From JAXGOI01 sp040767605 (GTDB lineage Bacteria; Bacillota; Dehalobacteriia; UBA4068), in contig JAXGOI010000001.1 in assembly GCA_040767605.1 (NCBI GenBank), positions 1,364,001-1,428,000 of the forward strand: a DNA stretch of 64,000 bases. Direction: 5' to 3'. The notes under the pieces are model-generated. The model was given only the letters and a program-made list of their open reading frames with translations, was not told the DNA's origin and made no database searches. The stretch's first letter is position 1. Every line of letters starts with the position of its first letter. Positions 8,909-17,412 of the stretch are shown here, one piece after another. The position numbers and the translations under genes were made by a program.

Positions 8909-9466
8909 TTAGTATTCATCCAGGCTTTCCAGGGCGGTTAGTAAATCTTCCGGGCTTTCAAAATCGATGCCGCCGGAATTTAATTCTTCCTGCCAATCGG
9001 CGCTTAAATAATCCGGCTCAATGCCTAATTCCTCCAATAACGGCCCCCTGGCGGTGCTTGGCCCCGCAAATGCCGCCAGCTTGCCCCTATAAAGCTTTAA
9101 ATGCCTTTTGGGGGCATCCTCCGGGGTTAAGGCATCGGTCTCTTTATAAATAACTATTTGGCCCCCTTCCGCCTGGAAAATATTCCAGCCCAAAGCCTCA
9201 ATTTCAGCCTGATTTTTACCCTGTAATTCCCCGGGGGCCGGGATAATTTCACTAATTGTCCGGCGGGATTGCAGATAATAAATATCCTGACGAATTAAGG
9301 TATTTTTATCAATAAAAATATCCTGGGCCTGCCCCACCGGGGAGGACGGATGCTCTCCCGGTTTACCGTTTAAATAAATATCCATAATAATGCTTCCGGC
9401 AAGAATTAAAAGCAGCATTATAAAAGTAATCCCTATGCCGGAAAGAATTCTGCGGTAATTAGGCAT
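8909..9466 (-). CDS. BofC-like membrane-anchored protein
   Basis: I place the start at the ATG at 9466 because AAAGGAGGCGG precedes it; a longer upstream frame has no ribosome site. The 185-residue product has one membrane segment (about residues 8-28) and an extracytoplasmic region. Its C-terminal part (HLKLYRGKLAAFAGP, then LEELGIEPDYL and a final Glu-rich helix with DLLTALE) resembles the C-terminal domain of BofC, the forespore protein that restrains the SpoIVB protease in Bacillus sporulation. The match is by pattern only and moderate. If right, it is the one hint of sporulation in the window. The gene stands alone and converges on the terminator it shares with the macroglobulin-like gene. 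Confidence 0.5.
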   Translation of the reverse strand: MPNYRRILSGIGITFIMLLLILAGSIIMDIYLNGKPGEHPSSPVGQAQDIFIDKNTLIRQDIYYLQSRRTISEIIPAPGELQGKNQAEIEALGWNIFQAEGGQIVIYKETDALTPEDAPKRHLKLYRGKLAAFAGPSTARGPLLEELGIEPDYLSADWQEELNSGGIDFESPEDLLTALESLDEY

Positions 9467-10194
9467 AAAACCGCCTCCTTTAGGGGTATTATTCCCTTTA
9501 CAGTGGGGTTTTATACATGTCTTTTGCAAAAAACCTCTGAATTAAGGAGTTTGTATAGTCGGTATTGTTAGAAAATTCCCTCTGCGGTAGCACTAAAAAA
9601 ATAAAAAATTTTTATTTTGGGCCTTAATAAAAAAAGCCCGATTATGCAGGAATTTAAAAACAGGCCTACTGGAAATCTGCCGGGATATTGGCAATTTTCT
9701 TTTAAAGAAAAAAATTTTTGCTGTACAAGTTAAGGAATATATATTATAATGCATAATAAGATATTGGCGGGTTTCACTATGCCCTGATATATAAAACATA
9801 TATTTGTTTTTAACAGTTAATATGCCGGCTTAATTTTATCTTAATATCATAATTCAGACTATTTTTTTATTAAGGGTTTAGCGGCGCGTTTTTTTATGCC
9901 TCTCTGTAAACCGGAGCTGCTTTGTTTAAGCATAACATGAAGTGTTTAATTAGGTTTTGCGAGGGCGTAATATTATGGGAATTATCTGACAGCTAAAATC
10001 CGTTAACTCCAATTTTTGCGCAGGCGAATATTGCCTGAATTATCTGATATGCTTACTGAATGGCCGGATTATTCTGTTATTTTTTTTGACCCTTCTTCTG
10101 TCTGTATCCGAATGCGCAAAACAAATAATTTTTCTTTTTTGGTTTATCATATAGTTTATCATATATTTAAATAATGTTTGGGGGGAATAGTTTA
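9467..10194. promoter_or_regulatory. Long regulatory region upstream of the liv-type operon
   Basis: About 700 bases with no convincing gene; the small frames in it have no ribosome site. Two exact copies of GAATTATCTGA lie at 9979-9989 and 10037-10047. The second follows a small dyad CAGGC-gaatatt-GCCTG (10021-10037). TGTATCCGAA lies at 10103-10112. The 12-bp unit GTTTATCATATA is repeated in tandem at 10142-10153 and 10154-10165, 30 bases before the start codon. Related GAA(T/C)TATCTGA and TGTATCC elements occur upstream of the carbamate kinase and hydroxylase genes. TTGACC at 10086 is a possible -35 without a good -10 at the right distance, as expected for an activator-dependent promoter. 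Confidence 0.45.
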
Positions 10195-10971
10195 ATGGCC
10201 TTATTGGAAACCAAACAAGTTTCAATTAATTTTGGAGGCTTGTGGGCAGTAAAGGATGTTGATTTTTCCATAGAACCAGGGGAAATCGTCGGCCTCATCG
10301 GCCCAAACGGCTCAGGGAAGACAACCTTCCTGAATATCATCAGCGGTATTTACCAGGCAACAAAAGGCAGGACTTATTTAAAGGGGGAGGATATTACAGG
10401 GCTTAAACCTTATAAAATCTTTCAAAAGGGTATTTCACGCACATATCAATCCAGCCGCCTTTGCTGGGATTTAAGCGTTGCCGATAATATCCTGCTCGGT
10501 CTTTATACCGGCCAAAAAAGCGGCTTTTTTGATACGGTTTTGCGCCCAGGGAAGGTAAACGAGGAGATTTTCCAAGGGGAGCAAAAGGCCATGGATTTAC
10601 TTTGCTATTTTAACCCAGATTTGGTGGATAAAAGATATGTTCTTACAAAAAATATCCCCCATATTGACAGGCGCAGAATTGAAATAACCCGCGCCCTTAT
10701 TGGCGAGCCTGCCGTACTTCTTTTAGATGAACCCACCGCCGGCTTAAACGATGAAGAAACCATGACAATGATGGCGGATATTAAAAAAATTAAAGATAAA
10801 ATGCAAAATATCAGCATTATAATTATTGAGCACGATATGCAGGTGATGAAAGAGGTTCCCCAGCGGATTATTGTGTTTAATGCCGGAGAGAAAATTGCCG
10901 AAGGCCTTTATAATGAGGTTATCGAAGATCCGGATGTTATCAGTGCTTATCTGGGGGGTGCGGCTGTATGA
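10195..10971 (+). CDS. Liv-type ABC transporter ATPase (LivG-like) with degenerate signature motif
   Basis: This is one of the two ATPases of a branched-chain-amino-acid-type importer. The start at 10195 is chosen because GGGGGG lies nine bases upstream; an earlier in-frame ATG at 10174 has none. The 258-residue product has Walker A GPNGSGKTTF near residue 36, Walker B AVLLLDEPTAGLN and an H-loop (IIIIEHD). The ABC signature, LxYGQ in LivG proteins, reads IPHID at residues 154-158, while the following RRRIEITRAL helix is conserved. One of the two composite ATP sites of the LivG-LivF pair may therefore be non-canonical. It overlaps the next gene by four bases (ATGA). Confidence 0.9.
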   Translation: MALLETKQVSINFGGLWAVKDVDFSIEPGEIVGLIGPNGSGKTTFLNIISGIYQATKGRTYLKGEDITGLKPYKIFQKGISRTYQSSRLCWDLSVADNILLGLYTGQKSGFFDTVLRPGKVNEEIFQGEQKAMDLLCYFNPDLVDKRYVLTKNIPHIDRRRIEITRALIGEPAVLLLDEPTAGLNDEETMTMMADIKKIKDKMQNISIIIIEHDMQVMKEVPQRIIVFNAGEKIAEGLYNEVIEDPDVISAYLGGAAV

Positions 10972-11693
10972 GTGATATTAATAATCAATACACATTAAAA
11001 ATTGATAATCTCAGTACCCATTACGGGCGGATTCCCATGCTTATGGATGTCAGCCTTCAAATTGAAAAAGGTAAGGTTGCCTGTGTTTTAGGGGCCAACG
11101 GGGCCGGTAAAACCACTTTGGCAAAGGCTATTATGGGTATGGTTAGCGCCGATACCGGCCATATGTATTTAAACGGAGAAAATATTGATTCCTATCCTAC
11201 TCATAAAAGGGTGGAAAAGGGTATTCAAATTGCCGCGGCGGCTTTCGGCACCCTGCAAAAAATGACTGTGGAAAAAAACCTTAAAATGGGTGCATACTAT
11301 ATTAACGATACTAATTTGCTTAATGAGCATTTGGAAGAAATTTATCAATCCTTCCCTGTTTTAAAGCAGCGCCTTCAGCAAAAGGCCGGTACTCTTTCAG
11401 GTGGGGAAAGGACAATGCTTGCCATTGCCCGGGCTGTTATTAATAAGCCCAAGCTTTTAATTTTAGACGAGCCCTCTTTGGGCCTTGCCCCAATTATGGT
11501 TGAGGAAACTTTTGAAATTATTAAGCGCCTTAATGAAAAGGATAAAATGACCATCCTTTTAGTAGAGCAAAACGCCCAAAAGGCTCTTGGGGTATCTCAT
11601 TACGGTTATGTTATTCAAAAGGGCCAGGTTGTTTTCTCCGGGGATAAAGATGCCCTAACAACCAGCGAATTTGTTGAAAACCCGGTTGTTTAA
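10968..11693 (+). CDS. Liv-type ABC transporter ATPase (LivF-like)
   Basis: This is the second ATPase of the importer, 241 residues. It has Walker A GANGAGKTTLAKA near residue 39, an intact signature LSGGERTMLAIARA, Walker B LLILDEPSLGLAP and H-loop-region LLVEQNAQKA, the LivF hallmark. The segment around the Q-loop (IQIAAAAFGTLQKMTVEKNL) departs from the usual VPEGRxxF form. It is translationally coupled to the LivG-like gene through ATGA. The intact signature of this subunit would complete the Walker A of LivG; the degenerate LivG signature would face this subunit's own Walker A. Confidence 0.9.
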   Translation: MSDINNQYTLKIDNLSTHYGRIPMLMDVSLQIEKGKVACVLGANGAGKTTLAKAIMGMVSADTGHMYLNGENIDSYPTHKRVEKGIQIAAAAFGTLQKMTVEKNLKMGAYYINDTNLLNEHLEEIYQSFPVLKQRLQQKAGTLSGGERTMLAIARAVINKPKLLILDEPSLGLAPIMVEETFEIIKRLNEKDKMTILLVEQNAQKALGVSHYGYVIQKGQVVFSGDKDALTTSEFVENPVV

Positions 11694-11717
11694 ATTGTTT
11701 TAAATTTGCTGCTTTTT

Positions 11718-11746
11718 ATGAATACGGCAAGGAGGGCCGTATTCAT
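11718..11746 (+). other. Intercistronic hairpin presenting a Shine-Dalgarno-like loop
   Basis: A perfect 11-bp stem (ATGAATACGGC / GCCGTATTCAT) encloses the 7-base loop AAGGAGG. It lies between the LivF-like gene and the binding-protein gene, whose own AAGGAGG lies about 60 bases downstream. It may separate expression levels or protect mRNA. There is no T-tract, so it is not a classical terminator. Confidence 0.6.
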
Positions 11747-11806
11747 TAACCCAATATTTAGCAGCATAGTTAAATAATCATGTTTTAAAAAAAAGGAGGA
11801 ATGTAG

Positions 11807-13027
11807 ATGTTTAGAAGGAAGAATGTTTTAGCTTTTCTGCTTATTGCCTTAATGTCCGTTGCTTTAATAGTTTCCGGCTGCGGCGGCACAGAGACTCCCG
11901 GGGGTTCCGATGTTGAAGAAGGTACTACTCCTGAAGTTGTTAAAATCGGTTTTCTTGGCCCTATTACCGGCGCTAATGCAGCCGAGGGTGCAGCAGCCCG
12001 TAATGCTTTTTTAATGGCAATCGATAATGTAAATAAATCCGGCAAATTCCCCTATACTATTGAAGTAATGGTAATTGACGATGCCGGCAAGCCCGAAACC
12101 GGTATGGCCGGGGCTCAGCAAATTGTTGCAGATCCCTTAATAGTTGCCGCTTCCGGCCACTGGAATTCCGGTGTTGCCGAGGCTACTATACCCATTTTTA
12201 AACAGGCTGAAATTCCCCTGCTTATCTGGGGCGCCATCCGCGATACTTTAACCAGCCCTGAAAACTATCCTTATATCACCCGTTCCGCACCCACCGCGGT
12301 ACAGGAAAACGAGCCTCTTTCCCATACCATGATTACTGAAATGGGCTATACGGATTGGTTTATCGTTTCCGATGTTACTACCTATGGTGAATCCAATACA
12401 CAGGAATTTACCAGAAAAATTCAGGAATTAGGCGGTAACCTCCTTGGAACCGAGAAAGTTCAGGAAGGTACTGTTGACTTCCGTCCGATTATTGCTAAAA
12501 TCCGGGAGGCTAACCCCCAGGCTGTTTATTACGGCGGTATTGTAACCGAGGGTTCTCTCCTTAAAAACCAAATGTATGAAGCAGGCCTGACAGATGTTCT
12601 TTACTGCGGCATTTCCGGGATTTTCTCCGACGACTTCCTGAAAATTGATGCCAAAGCTGCCGAAGGCACCGTTGCCATTAAGCCCGGTATCGACCCTGCC
12701 AGCACTGCCGAAGGCCGCGCCTTCTTAGATGATTATAATTCCCATGGTTATAGCGAGCCTGTCGGCGCTTACACCCCTTATGCCTATGAAGCTGCTATGA
12801 TTTTAGTGAAAGCTTTAGAAATTGCCGGGGATAACCCAACCCCCGAAATTATGATAGACGCTATCAGAAACAGTGAAACAACAGGGATTATGGGCACAAC
12901 AACCTTTAATGAAATCGGCCAGACTAATAATGTCGCCGCCTATATGCTTGTTGTTCAGGATGGACAGTGGGTTGCCTATGAAGAATCCGAATATGCTTCC
13001 GGCGTCCGCCAGCTCCCTAAAAAGTAA
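11807..13027 (+). CDS. Liv-type periplasmic-binding lipoprotein
   Basis: This is the substrate-binding component of the importer, 406 residues. It has a lipoprotein signal (hydrophobic residues 7-23, lipobox VSGC near residue 24) and a Gly/Glu-rich linker. Two Rossmann-like lobes of the Peripla_BP_6 type follow (VKIGFLGPITGANAAEG; QQIVADPLIVAASGHWNSGVAEA; GYTDWFIVSDVTTYG; GAYTPYAYEAAMILVKAL). The ligand cannot be read from sequence: this fold binds amino acids, urea, amides and aromatic compounds. The shared motifs with carbamate kinase and the molybdenum hydroxylases make a nitrogen heterocycle or its breakdown product a reasonable guess. A strong AAAAGGAGG site precedes the ATG. Strong hairpins on both sides suggest it is made in excess. 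Confidence 0.9.
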   Translation: MFRRKNVLAFLLIALMSVALIVSGCGGTETPGGSDVEEGTTPEVVKIGFLGPITGANAAEGAAARNAFLMAIDNVNKSGKFPYTIEVMVIDDAGKPETGMAGAQQIVADPLIVAASGHWNSGVAEATIPIFKQAEIPLLIWGAIRDTLTSPENYPYITRSAPTAVQENEPLSHTMITEMGYTDWFIVSDVTTYGESNTQEFTRKIQELGGNLLGTEKVQEGTVDFRPIIAKIREANPQAVYYGGIVTEGSLLKNQMYEAGLTDVLYCGISGIFSDDFLKIDAKAAEGTVAIKPGIDPASTAEGRAFLDDYNSHGYSEPVGAYTPYAYEAAMILVKALEIAGDNPTPEIMIDAIRNSETTGIMGTTTFNEIGQTNNVAAYMLVVQDGQWVAYEESEYASGVRQLPKK

Positions 13028-13048
13028 TTTTTAAAATAGTTTTTCTAA

Positions 13049-13078
13049 ACCGGGGCACAGGTTTTTCTGTGCCCCGGT
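13049..13078 (+). other. Strong hairpin after the binding-protein gene
   Basis: ACCGGGGCACAG and CTGTGCCCCGGT form a perfect 12-bp stem with a 6-base loop (GTTTTT). No T-tract follows. Such hairpins after a binding-protein gene usually stabilise its mRNA relative to the downstream permease genes. Confidence 0.7.
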
Positions 13079-13154
13079 AAAAATAAAAGCGGATTTGCCC
13101 TGCGGCTTGCCGGAGAGGGGGTAAGCCCTTAGTTGCGGAAGGAGTTGGGAACTA

Positions 13155-14120
13155 ATGGAGATGATTTTTGAGCAGATAATAAACGCCATCCTTTTAGGCT
13201 GCACATATACATTAGTTGCAATCGGTTTTTCTCTGTTTTTCGGGGTAATGGATGTCGTTGTTTTCTGCGTCGGTGATATTGCCATATTCGGCGCCTTTTC
13301 CATTTTAGGTGCCTATACAATTCTGGCCAGCGCCGGAATTTTTGAAATACTGCCATTTTCGGTAGTTATTGTTATGCTTTTGCTTATTGCGGCTTTGCTT
13401 TGCGCGGTACTCGGCCTTTTAACCTACCGGGTTTCCATAAAACCTTTTGAAAAAACCTCTGCTTTAATGCCTCTTTTAAGCACAATAGCTTTAGGTACGG
13501 CTATCAGAGAGACTTTGGGTCTTGTTTTTCAAAGGGTTGTTAATCCTATTTCCAAGGCCGCAGCCGGCGGCGGGGAGGCTATTTTAGTTAAGGGCGGGCG
13601 CAACCCTCAGGCTATGCCCAGGCTGATTGCCCCAAACGGAACTATTGATGAAAGAAATATTATTATTATTGTAGTAACTTTAGTAATGCTTTTGGCATTA
13701 TTCCTTTTCTTGAGCAAGACAAAAACTGGCCTTTCAATGCAGGCCATTTCTCAAAATAAAGATGTATCCCTTATGATAGGGATTAATGTACGCCGAACTA
13801 TCGTCTTAACATTTGTCATCGGCGGGGTGCTCCTTTCCGTTGCGGGTTTCCTTTTAGGAACCTACAATACAATTATTCGTTTTGATAACGGCTCTATGTA
13901 CGGTACCAAGGGTTTTTCCGCCGCGGTTGTAGGCGGCTTAAGGAATATTTACGGTTCTATCCTAGGGGGAATGCTTTTGGGCTTTGTTGAGGTTTTTGTT
14001 TCCGGCTATTTCCCCAATGGCACCGCATACGCCAGTATTATTGCTTTCGTCGTCGTTGTTTTGTTTATCGTCTTTAAGCCTGAGGGCATAATTGGCGAAA
14101 AAACAATAGAAAAAGTTTAA
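13155..14120 (+). CDS. Liv-type ABC transporter permease (LivH-like)
   Basis: This is the first membrane component of the importer, 321 residues with about eight hydrophobic segments. It starts QIINAILLGCTYTLVAIGFSLFFG, the family hallmark for LivH-type permeases. The cytoplasmic coupling loop is around TGLSMQAISQNKDVSLMIGI, and a C-terminal GLRNIYGSILGGMLLGFVE element is present. The start is supported by AAGGAG upstream. The gene lies 127 bases after the binding-protein gene across a strong hairpin and 25 bases before the second permease. Confidence 0.9.
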   Translation: MEMIFEQIINAILLGCTYTLVAIGFSLFFGVMDVVVFCVGDIAIFGAFSILGAYTILASAGIFEILPFSVVIVMLLLIAALLCAVLGLLTYRVSIKPFEKTSALMPLLSTIALGTAIRETLGLVFQRVVNPISKAAAGGGEAILVKGGRNPQAMPRLIAPNGTIDERNIIIIVVTLVMLLALFLFLSKTKTGLSMQAISQNKDVSLMIGINVRRTIVLTFVIGGVLLSVAGFLLGTYNTIIRFDNGSMYGTKGFSAAVVGGLRNIYGSILGGMLLGFVEVFVSGYFPNGTAYASIIAFVVVVLFIVFKPEGIIGEKTIEKV

Positions 14121-14145
14121 GCGAAAGCTTGGGGAGGATATTATT

Positions 14146-15411
14146 ATGGCAGAAAAAACCAAAAAACCCGGCATCGCTAATTTTATTAACAGCGGCTTTG
14201 GTGTAATCGGGATAAATATTTTAATTTTTGCTCTCGTTTATTTTATTTTGCTCTGGAATTTTGCCGCCAGCTTGTCTTTACTGGCAGCAGCTATTATCGC
14301 TTTGCTTTATTTGGATAAAAAAGGCTATATTAACTCGGTTTTTGAGGCCTTTATCCGCCATAAAAAGCTTGCCTTAATTACCGCAGTTTTATTAACGCTT
14401 ATATTACCTCTTTTACTTGCTAAAGAGCGTTATATTACCCATATTGCCATTATGGTTGTAATTTATGCCATGGCTTCTATGGGGCTTAACTTCCAAATGG
14501 GTTCTACGGATATGGTAAACTTTGCCCCCGCCGCATTTATGGGCATTGGGGCTTATACTTTAGCAGTTTTCACTGTTAAACTGGGCTTTAATATTTGGAT
14601 GGGCTTATTTGCATCTATTATATTATCCATGCTGACGGGTCTTTTAATCGGTTTGCCAACCCTCAGAACAAAGGGGTATTATTTATCTTTGGTAACCATG
14701 GCCCTGCAGCTGGCTTTTACAATGCTACTTTATAATGTGCCTTATTTAGGCGGCCCTATGGGTATGCCTGGGGTTAAACCCTTCTCCATCGGCGCCTTCT
14801 CTTTTTTAAAGAGTTATACCCTTTTTGGCGTAAAAATGGTTCCTCAAATCCCTTACCTGTATATGTGCCTGATTATGCTGATTATTATGACCTATATAGC
14901 TATGAGGGTTTATATATCCCGCATCGGCCTTTCTCTGAATAATATTGCTCAGGATGAGGTTGCCGCTAATTGTCTGGGAATTGATATTACCCGCCGCAAG
15001 CTTTTTGCCTTTGTTATCGGGGCTGTTTTCTGCGGTATTGCCGGGGCCTTATACGGCAGCTACACCACTTATGTCGGCCCGGATGATTTTGGCTTCCCCC
15101 GCTCTTTAATGATTATTTGTATGGTTATTTTAGGGGGTATGGATAATACCATCGGCGTTATTGTGGGGGCCTTTATTCTTACGGTTATTACGGAAAAGCT
15201 CAGGGCATTTTCCGATTTCCAGCAGCTTATTTACAGTATTGTTCTGGTAGTGGTTTTAATTGTGCGCCCGGCGGGGCTTATTCCCAAGCGTATCCGCAAT
15301 TACTGCCTGCTCTTTAAAAAGAGTATTGTTAAAAATCTTTCCTATAAGGGCGGTACTACGACTTGCGGTTGCGATGGGGGCACCCCCGAGGCTAAGCCGG
15401 AGGAAGCTTAA
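14146..15411 (+). CDS. Liv-type ABC transporter permease (LivM-like)
   Basis: This is the second membrane component, 421 residues, with three extra N-terminal hydrophobic segments before the conserved core. The core has the LivM-type AMASMGLNFQMGSTDMVNFA and IGLSLNNIAQDEVAANCLGI, the coupling helix. A C-terminal tail carries a small Cys-Gly cluster (TTCGCDGGT) of unknown purpose. A GGGGAGGA ribosome site precedes the ATG. It is the last gene of the transporter operon and is followed by a terminator. Confidence 0.9.
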   Translation: MAEKTKKPGIANFINSGFGVIGINILIFALVYFILLWNFAASLSLLAAAIIALLYLDKKGYINSVFEAFIRHKKLALITAVLLTLILPLLLAKERYITHIAIMVVIYAMASMGLNFQMGSTDMVNFAPAAFMGIGAYTLAVFTVKLGFNIWMGLFASIILSMLTGLLIGLPTLRTKGYYLSLVTMALQLAFTMLLYNVPYLGGPMGMPGVKPFSIGAFSFLKSYTLFGVKMVPQIPYLYMCLIMLIIMTYIAMRVYISRIGLSLNNIAQDEVAANCLGIDITRRKLFAFVIGAVFCGIAGALYGSYTTYVGPDDFGFPRSLMIICMVILGGMDNTIGVIVGAFILTVITEKLRAFSDFQQLIYSIVLVVVLIVRPAGLIPKRIRNYCLLFKKSIVKNLSYKGGTTTCGCDGGTPEAKPEEA

Positions 15412-15433
15412 AATACTTTTTAAGTAAATAAAT

Positions 15434-15467
15434 AATAAAATGGGGCCCGTGGGCTCCATTTTTTATT
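15434..15467 (+). terminator. Rho-independent terminator of the liv-type operon
   Basis: An A/T-flanked GC stem (TGGGGCC paired with GGCTCCA, one G-T pair) is followed by TTTTTT. It lies about 25 bases after the LivM-like stop codon. Confidence 0.75.
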
Positions 15468-15676
15468 AATCTTTAACTTATTTAAATATAATGCAAAAAG
15501 GCTTCTCGACTTTATTTAAGCTTTCTATTATAATATAAACTATATATAAAATTGTTTATTTTAAATAAGTTGAATCCCGCAAGGCTAAAATCAAGAAGAA
15601 AGCCTCTTAAACTAAAGAATAGCTTAAGCCGCCGGCAAAGGCTGCCTGCTAAAATAAATACCTGAAAGGCCTAAAG

Positions 15677-16171
15677 ATGAAACCTATAATTATTGCTTTT
15701 ATTGCTTTGGTTTTTTACAGTATGTTTTTAGGCGCTAAAAGCATTTGGTATTATTGGCATAACGGAGAAAGAAAAACGGCTGTAATAAGCCTTGTTATGT
15801 TTATTTTAGTCCCTGTTTTACTCTATTTAACGGCCTTAATCCCCGAGGGGAATAATTTTAGGCTTTGGCTGGGGGCCCCGGTAATTATAATGGCGGCCTA
15901 CTGGTGTGTGGCAGGGTTTTTTATGGACGGCAGAGTAAAAGCCTTAAAAAAAGAGCCTTTAAAGGCCGGGGAGGCCGAGGCCGAAAAAAAACCGCCTGGC
16001 CCTAAAACAAAGGCTAAAAATATTTTTCTACTTATAATAGGCCTTCTTATTTGGGTATATGGGGCATTTTGGGGGGCCGGCGGCGCCTATTTAAATATAA
16101 TTTTGCTTTGCCTGAGTATTTTTTTATGCGCTGTTGCCTTAAGCTCCCTGTGGCGCTGGCGTAAATTTTAA
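15677..16171 (+). CDS. Membrane protein of unknown function
   Basis: The 164-residue product has about five hydrophobic segments (residues 2-20, 37-55, 64-83, 114-132 and 138-157). A Lys/Glu/Pro-rich cytoplasmic loop lies in the middle (KALKKEPLKAGEAEAEKKPPG). I recognise no family. It is followed after 18 bases by the WapI-like gene and then the LUD gene on the same strand, so the three may be co-transcribed. Confidence 0.6.
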   Translation: MKPIIIAFIALVFYSMFLGAKSIWYYWHNGERKTAVISLVMFILVPVLLYLTALIPEGNNFRLWLGAPVIIMAAYWCVAGFFMDGRVKALKKEPLKAGEAEAEKKPPGPKTKAKNIFLLIIGLLIWVYGAFWGAGGAYLNIILLCLSIFLCAVALSSLWRWRKF

Positions 16172-16189
16172 AATAAAAGAGGTGGGAAG

Positions 16190-16639
16190 ATGAAATTTAC
16201 CAATAGCAATGGCGATTATTTAGAGATTAAAGTTCAGGGCTATGAATTTCCCCAATTGGGGCCTGATGAATATGATGAGTATGATGCCAACTGGCTGGAT
16301 ATTTCTATCCAGGCTAAAGATAAAAAAAGGGTTTGGCGGGCGGTAGCCCCCTGCCTTTTAACCTGGGAGGCCATGGATTTAATGAATTTTCTCCGGGTTT
16401 TAGCCGAGGGGGGTAAGCCGATTCCCGTTTATTTTGAGGAGCCTTTAATGCATTTTTTAGCCGATAAATTCGGTGAGGATATTTGCCGGATTAATTGCGG
16501 CCTGTGGCTGGATTTTCATCCCGATGAGCAAAACGGGGCGGCAAAGCCTTATTACTTTACTTTTGATATGCCCAGGGAGGTTTTGGCGGCAGAGGTGGAT
16601 AGCTTTGCCTTTGAGCTTGCCAAATACCCCCGGCGCTAG
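16190..16639 (+). CDS. Small soluble protein resembling WapI-type immunity proteins
   Basis: The 149-residue product has the order DEYDANWLDISIQAKD, then an aromatic strand, then PCLLTWEAMDLMNFLRVLAEG, then a beta-rich end. That arrangement (DxNWL, then CLxTWE, then a helix) resembles the WapI family of immunity or related small proteins. The assignment is by pattern memory only and no partner toxin is visible in the window. AGAGGTGGG precedes the ATG, 18 bases after the upstream membrane gene. Confidence 0.4.
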   Translation: MKFTNSNGDYLEIKVQGYEFPQLGPDEYDEYDANWLDISIQAKDKKRVWRAVAPCLLTWEAMDLMNFLRVLAEGGKPIPVYFEEPLMHFLADKFGEDICRINCGLWLDFHPDEQNGAAKPYYFTFDMPREVLAAEVDSFAFELAKYPRR

Positions 16640-16668
16640 TTTTTTAGAATTTAGGGGGAGGTTTAAGT

Positions 16669-17274
16669 ATGCTTGATAAAACTTTAAATTCTTTAAGGTT
16701 AAACGGTTTTAAGGCGGAATATTTCCCCAGTGGGGAAGAGGCCTGCGCCTGGCTGGTCAGGCAAATAAGCCCGGGGGAAAGAGTAGCCTTCGGCGGCTCC
16801 TTAACCCTGGAGCAAATAGGCCTTAGGGATAAGCTGGAAAAAGCCGGGGCGGATTATTTGGATTATCGCAGGGAGGGTACGGCAAAAGAGAAAAAAGACC
16901 GGGCCCGCCAATGTTTTTTTGCCGATGCCTATTTTGCCTCCGCCAATGCAATTACCGAAGACGGCTTTATTTTAAATGTGGACGGCACCGGCAACCGAAT
17001 TGCCGCGACTATATTCGGGCCGGATAGGGTTTATATTGTAGCGGGCATTAATAAGCTTTGCCCGGATTTAGAGGCGGCAAAAAACAGAAAAAGGGAAATA
17101 GCGGCCCCCTTAAATTCCCGCCGTTTAAAAAGAAATACCCCCTGTGTGGAAACAGGCCTGTGCAGCGATTGCCAAAGCCCGGAGCGTATTTGCAAGGTAT
17201 ATGCCGTTTTTAAGCGCCCCCCTACAGATACAAAACTTACTGTGGCAATTATTGGAGAAAACTTGGGCTTTTAA
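16669..17274 (+). CDS. LUD-domain protein (lactate-utilisation family)
   Basis: The 201-residue product has the LUD-domain pattern. An N-terminal helix with AxxWLxxQI is followed by VAFGGSLTLEQIGL, DYLDYRREG, ADAYFASANAITEDGFILNVDGTGNRIAATIFGP and a Cys-rich end (TPCVETGLCSDCQSPERIC). Members include LutB and LutC of lactate oxidation, but many stand-alone clostridial copies like this one have no known substrate. The terminal CxxxxxCxxC cluster could bind metal or Fe-S; that is inference. GGGGGAGG precedes the ATG. It is the last gene before a convergent terminator. Confidence 0.8.
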   Translation: MLDKTLNSLRLNGFKAEYFPSGEEACAWLVRQISPGERVAFGGSLTLEQIGLRDKLEKAGADYLDYRREGTAKEKKDRARQCFFADAYFASANAITEDGFILNVDGTGNRIAATIFGPDRVYIVAGINKLCPDLEAAKNRKREIAAPLNSRRLKRNTPCVETGLCSDCQSPERICKVYAVFKRPPTDTKLTVAIIGENLGF

Positions 17275-17334
17275 TAAAAAACTGCCTGAAAATATAAAAA
17301 GCTAATAGAAAACAGCTGAGATAAAATAAAAAAA

Positions 17335-17360
17335 AGAGAATAAAAACAGAGAATAAAAAC
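17335..17360. repeat. 13-bp tandem duplication
   Basis: AGAGAATAAAAAC occurs twice without a gap (17335-17347, 17348-17360) in the A-rich 3' region between the LUD gene and the convergent signal peptidase gene. Confidence 0.8.
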
Positions 17361-17381
17361 AGAACTGTTTTTTAATAAGAA

Positions 17382-17407
17382 AGGCCCGGTTTTAGAAAAC
17401 CGGGCCT
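17382..17407. terminator. Bidirectional terminator
   Basis: A 12-bp stem, AGGCCCGGTTTT with its complement, lies between the converging LUD (+) and lepB (-) genes. A T-rich stretch follows on the plus strand and TTATTAAAAAAC on the minus strand. Confidence 0.75.
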
Positions 17408-17412
17408 ATACT

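Noticed and set aside
9593..9799. Minus-strand 68-codon frame upstream of the liv-type operon
   Set aside because: No ribosome site, unusual composition (Phe/Lys runs from AT-rich DNA) and no family resemblance; treated as non-coding.
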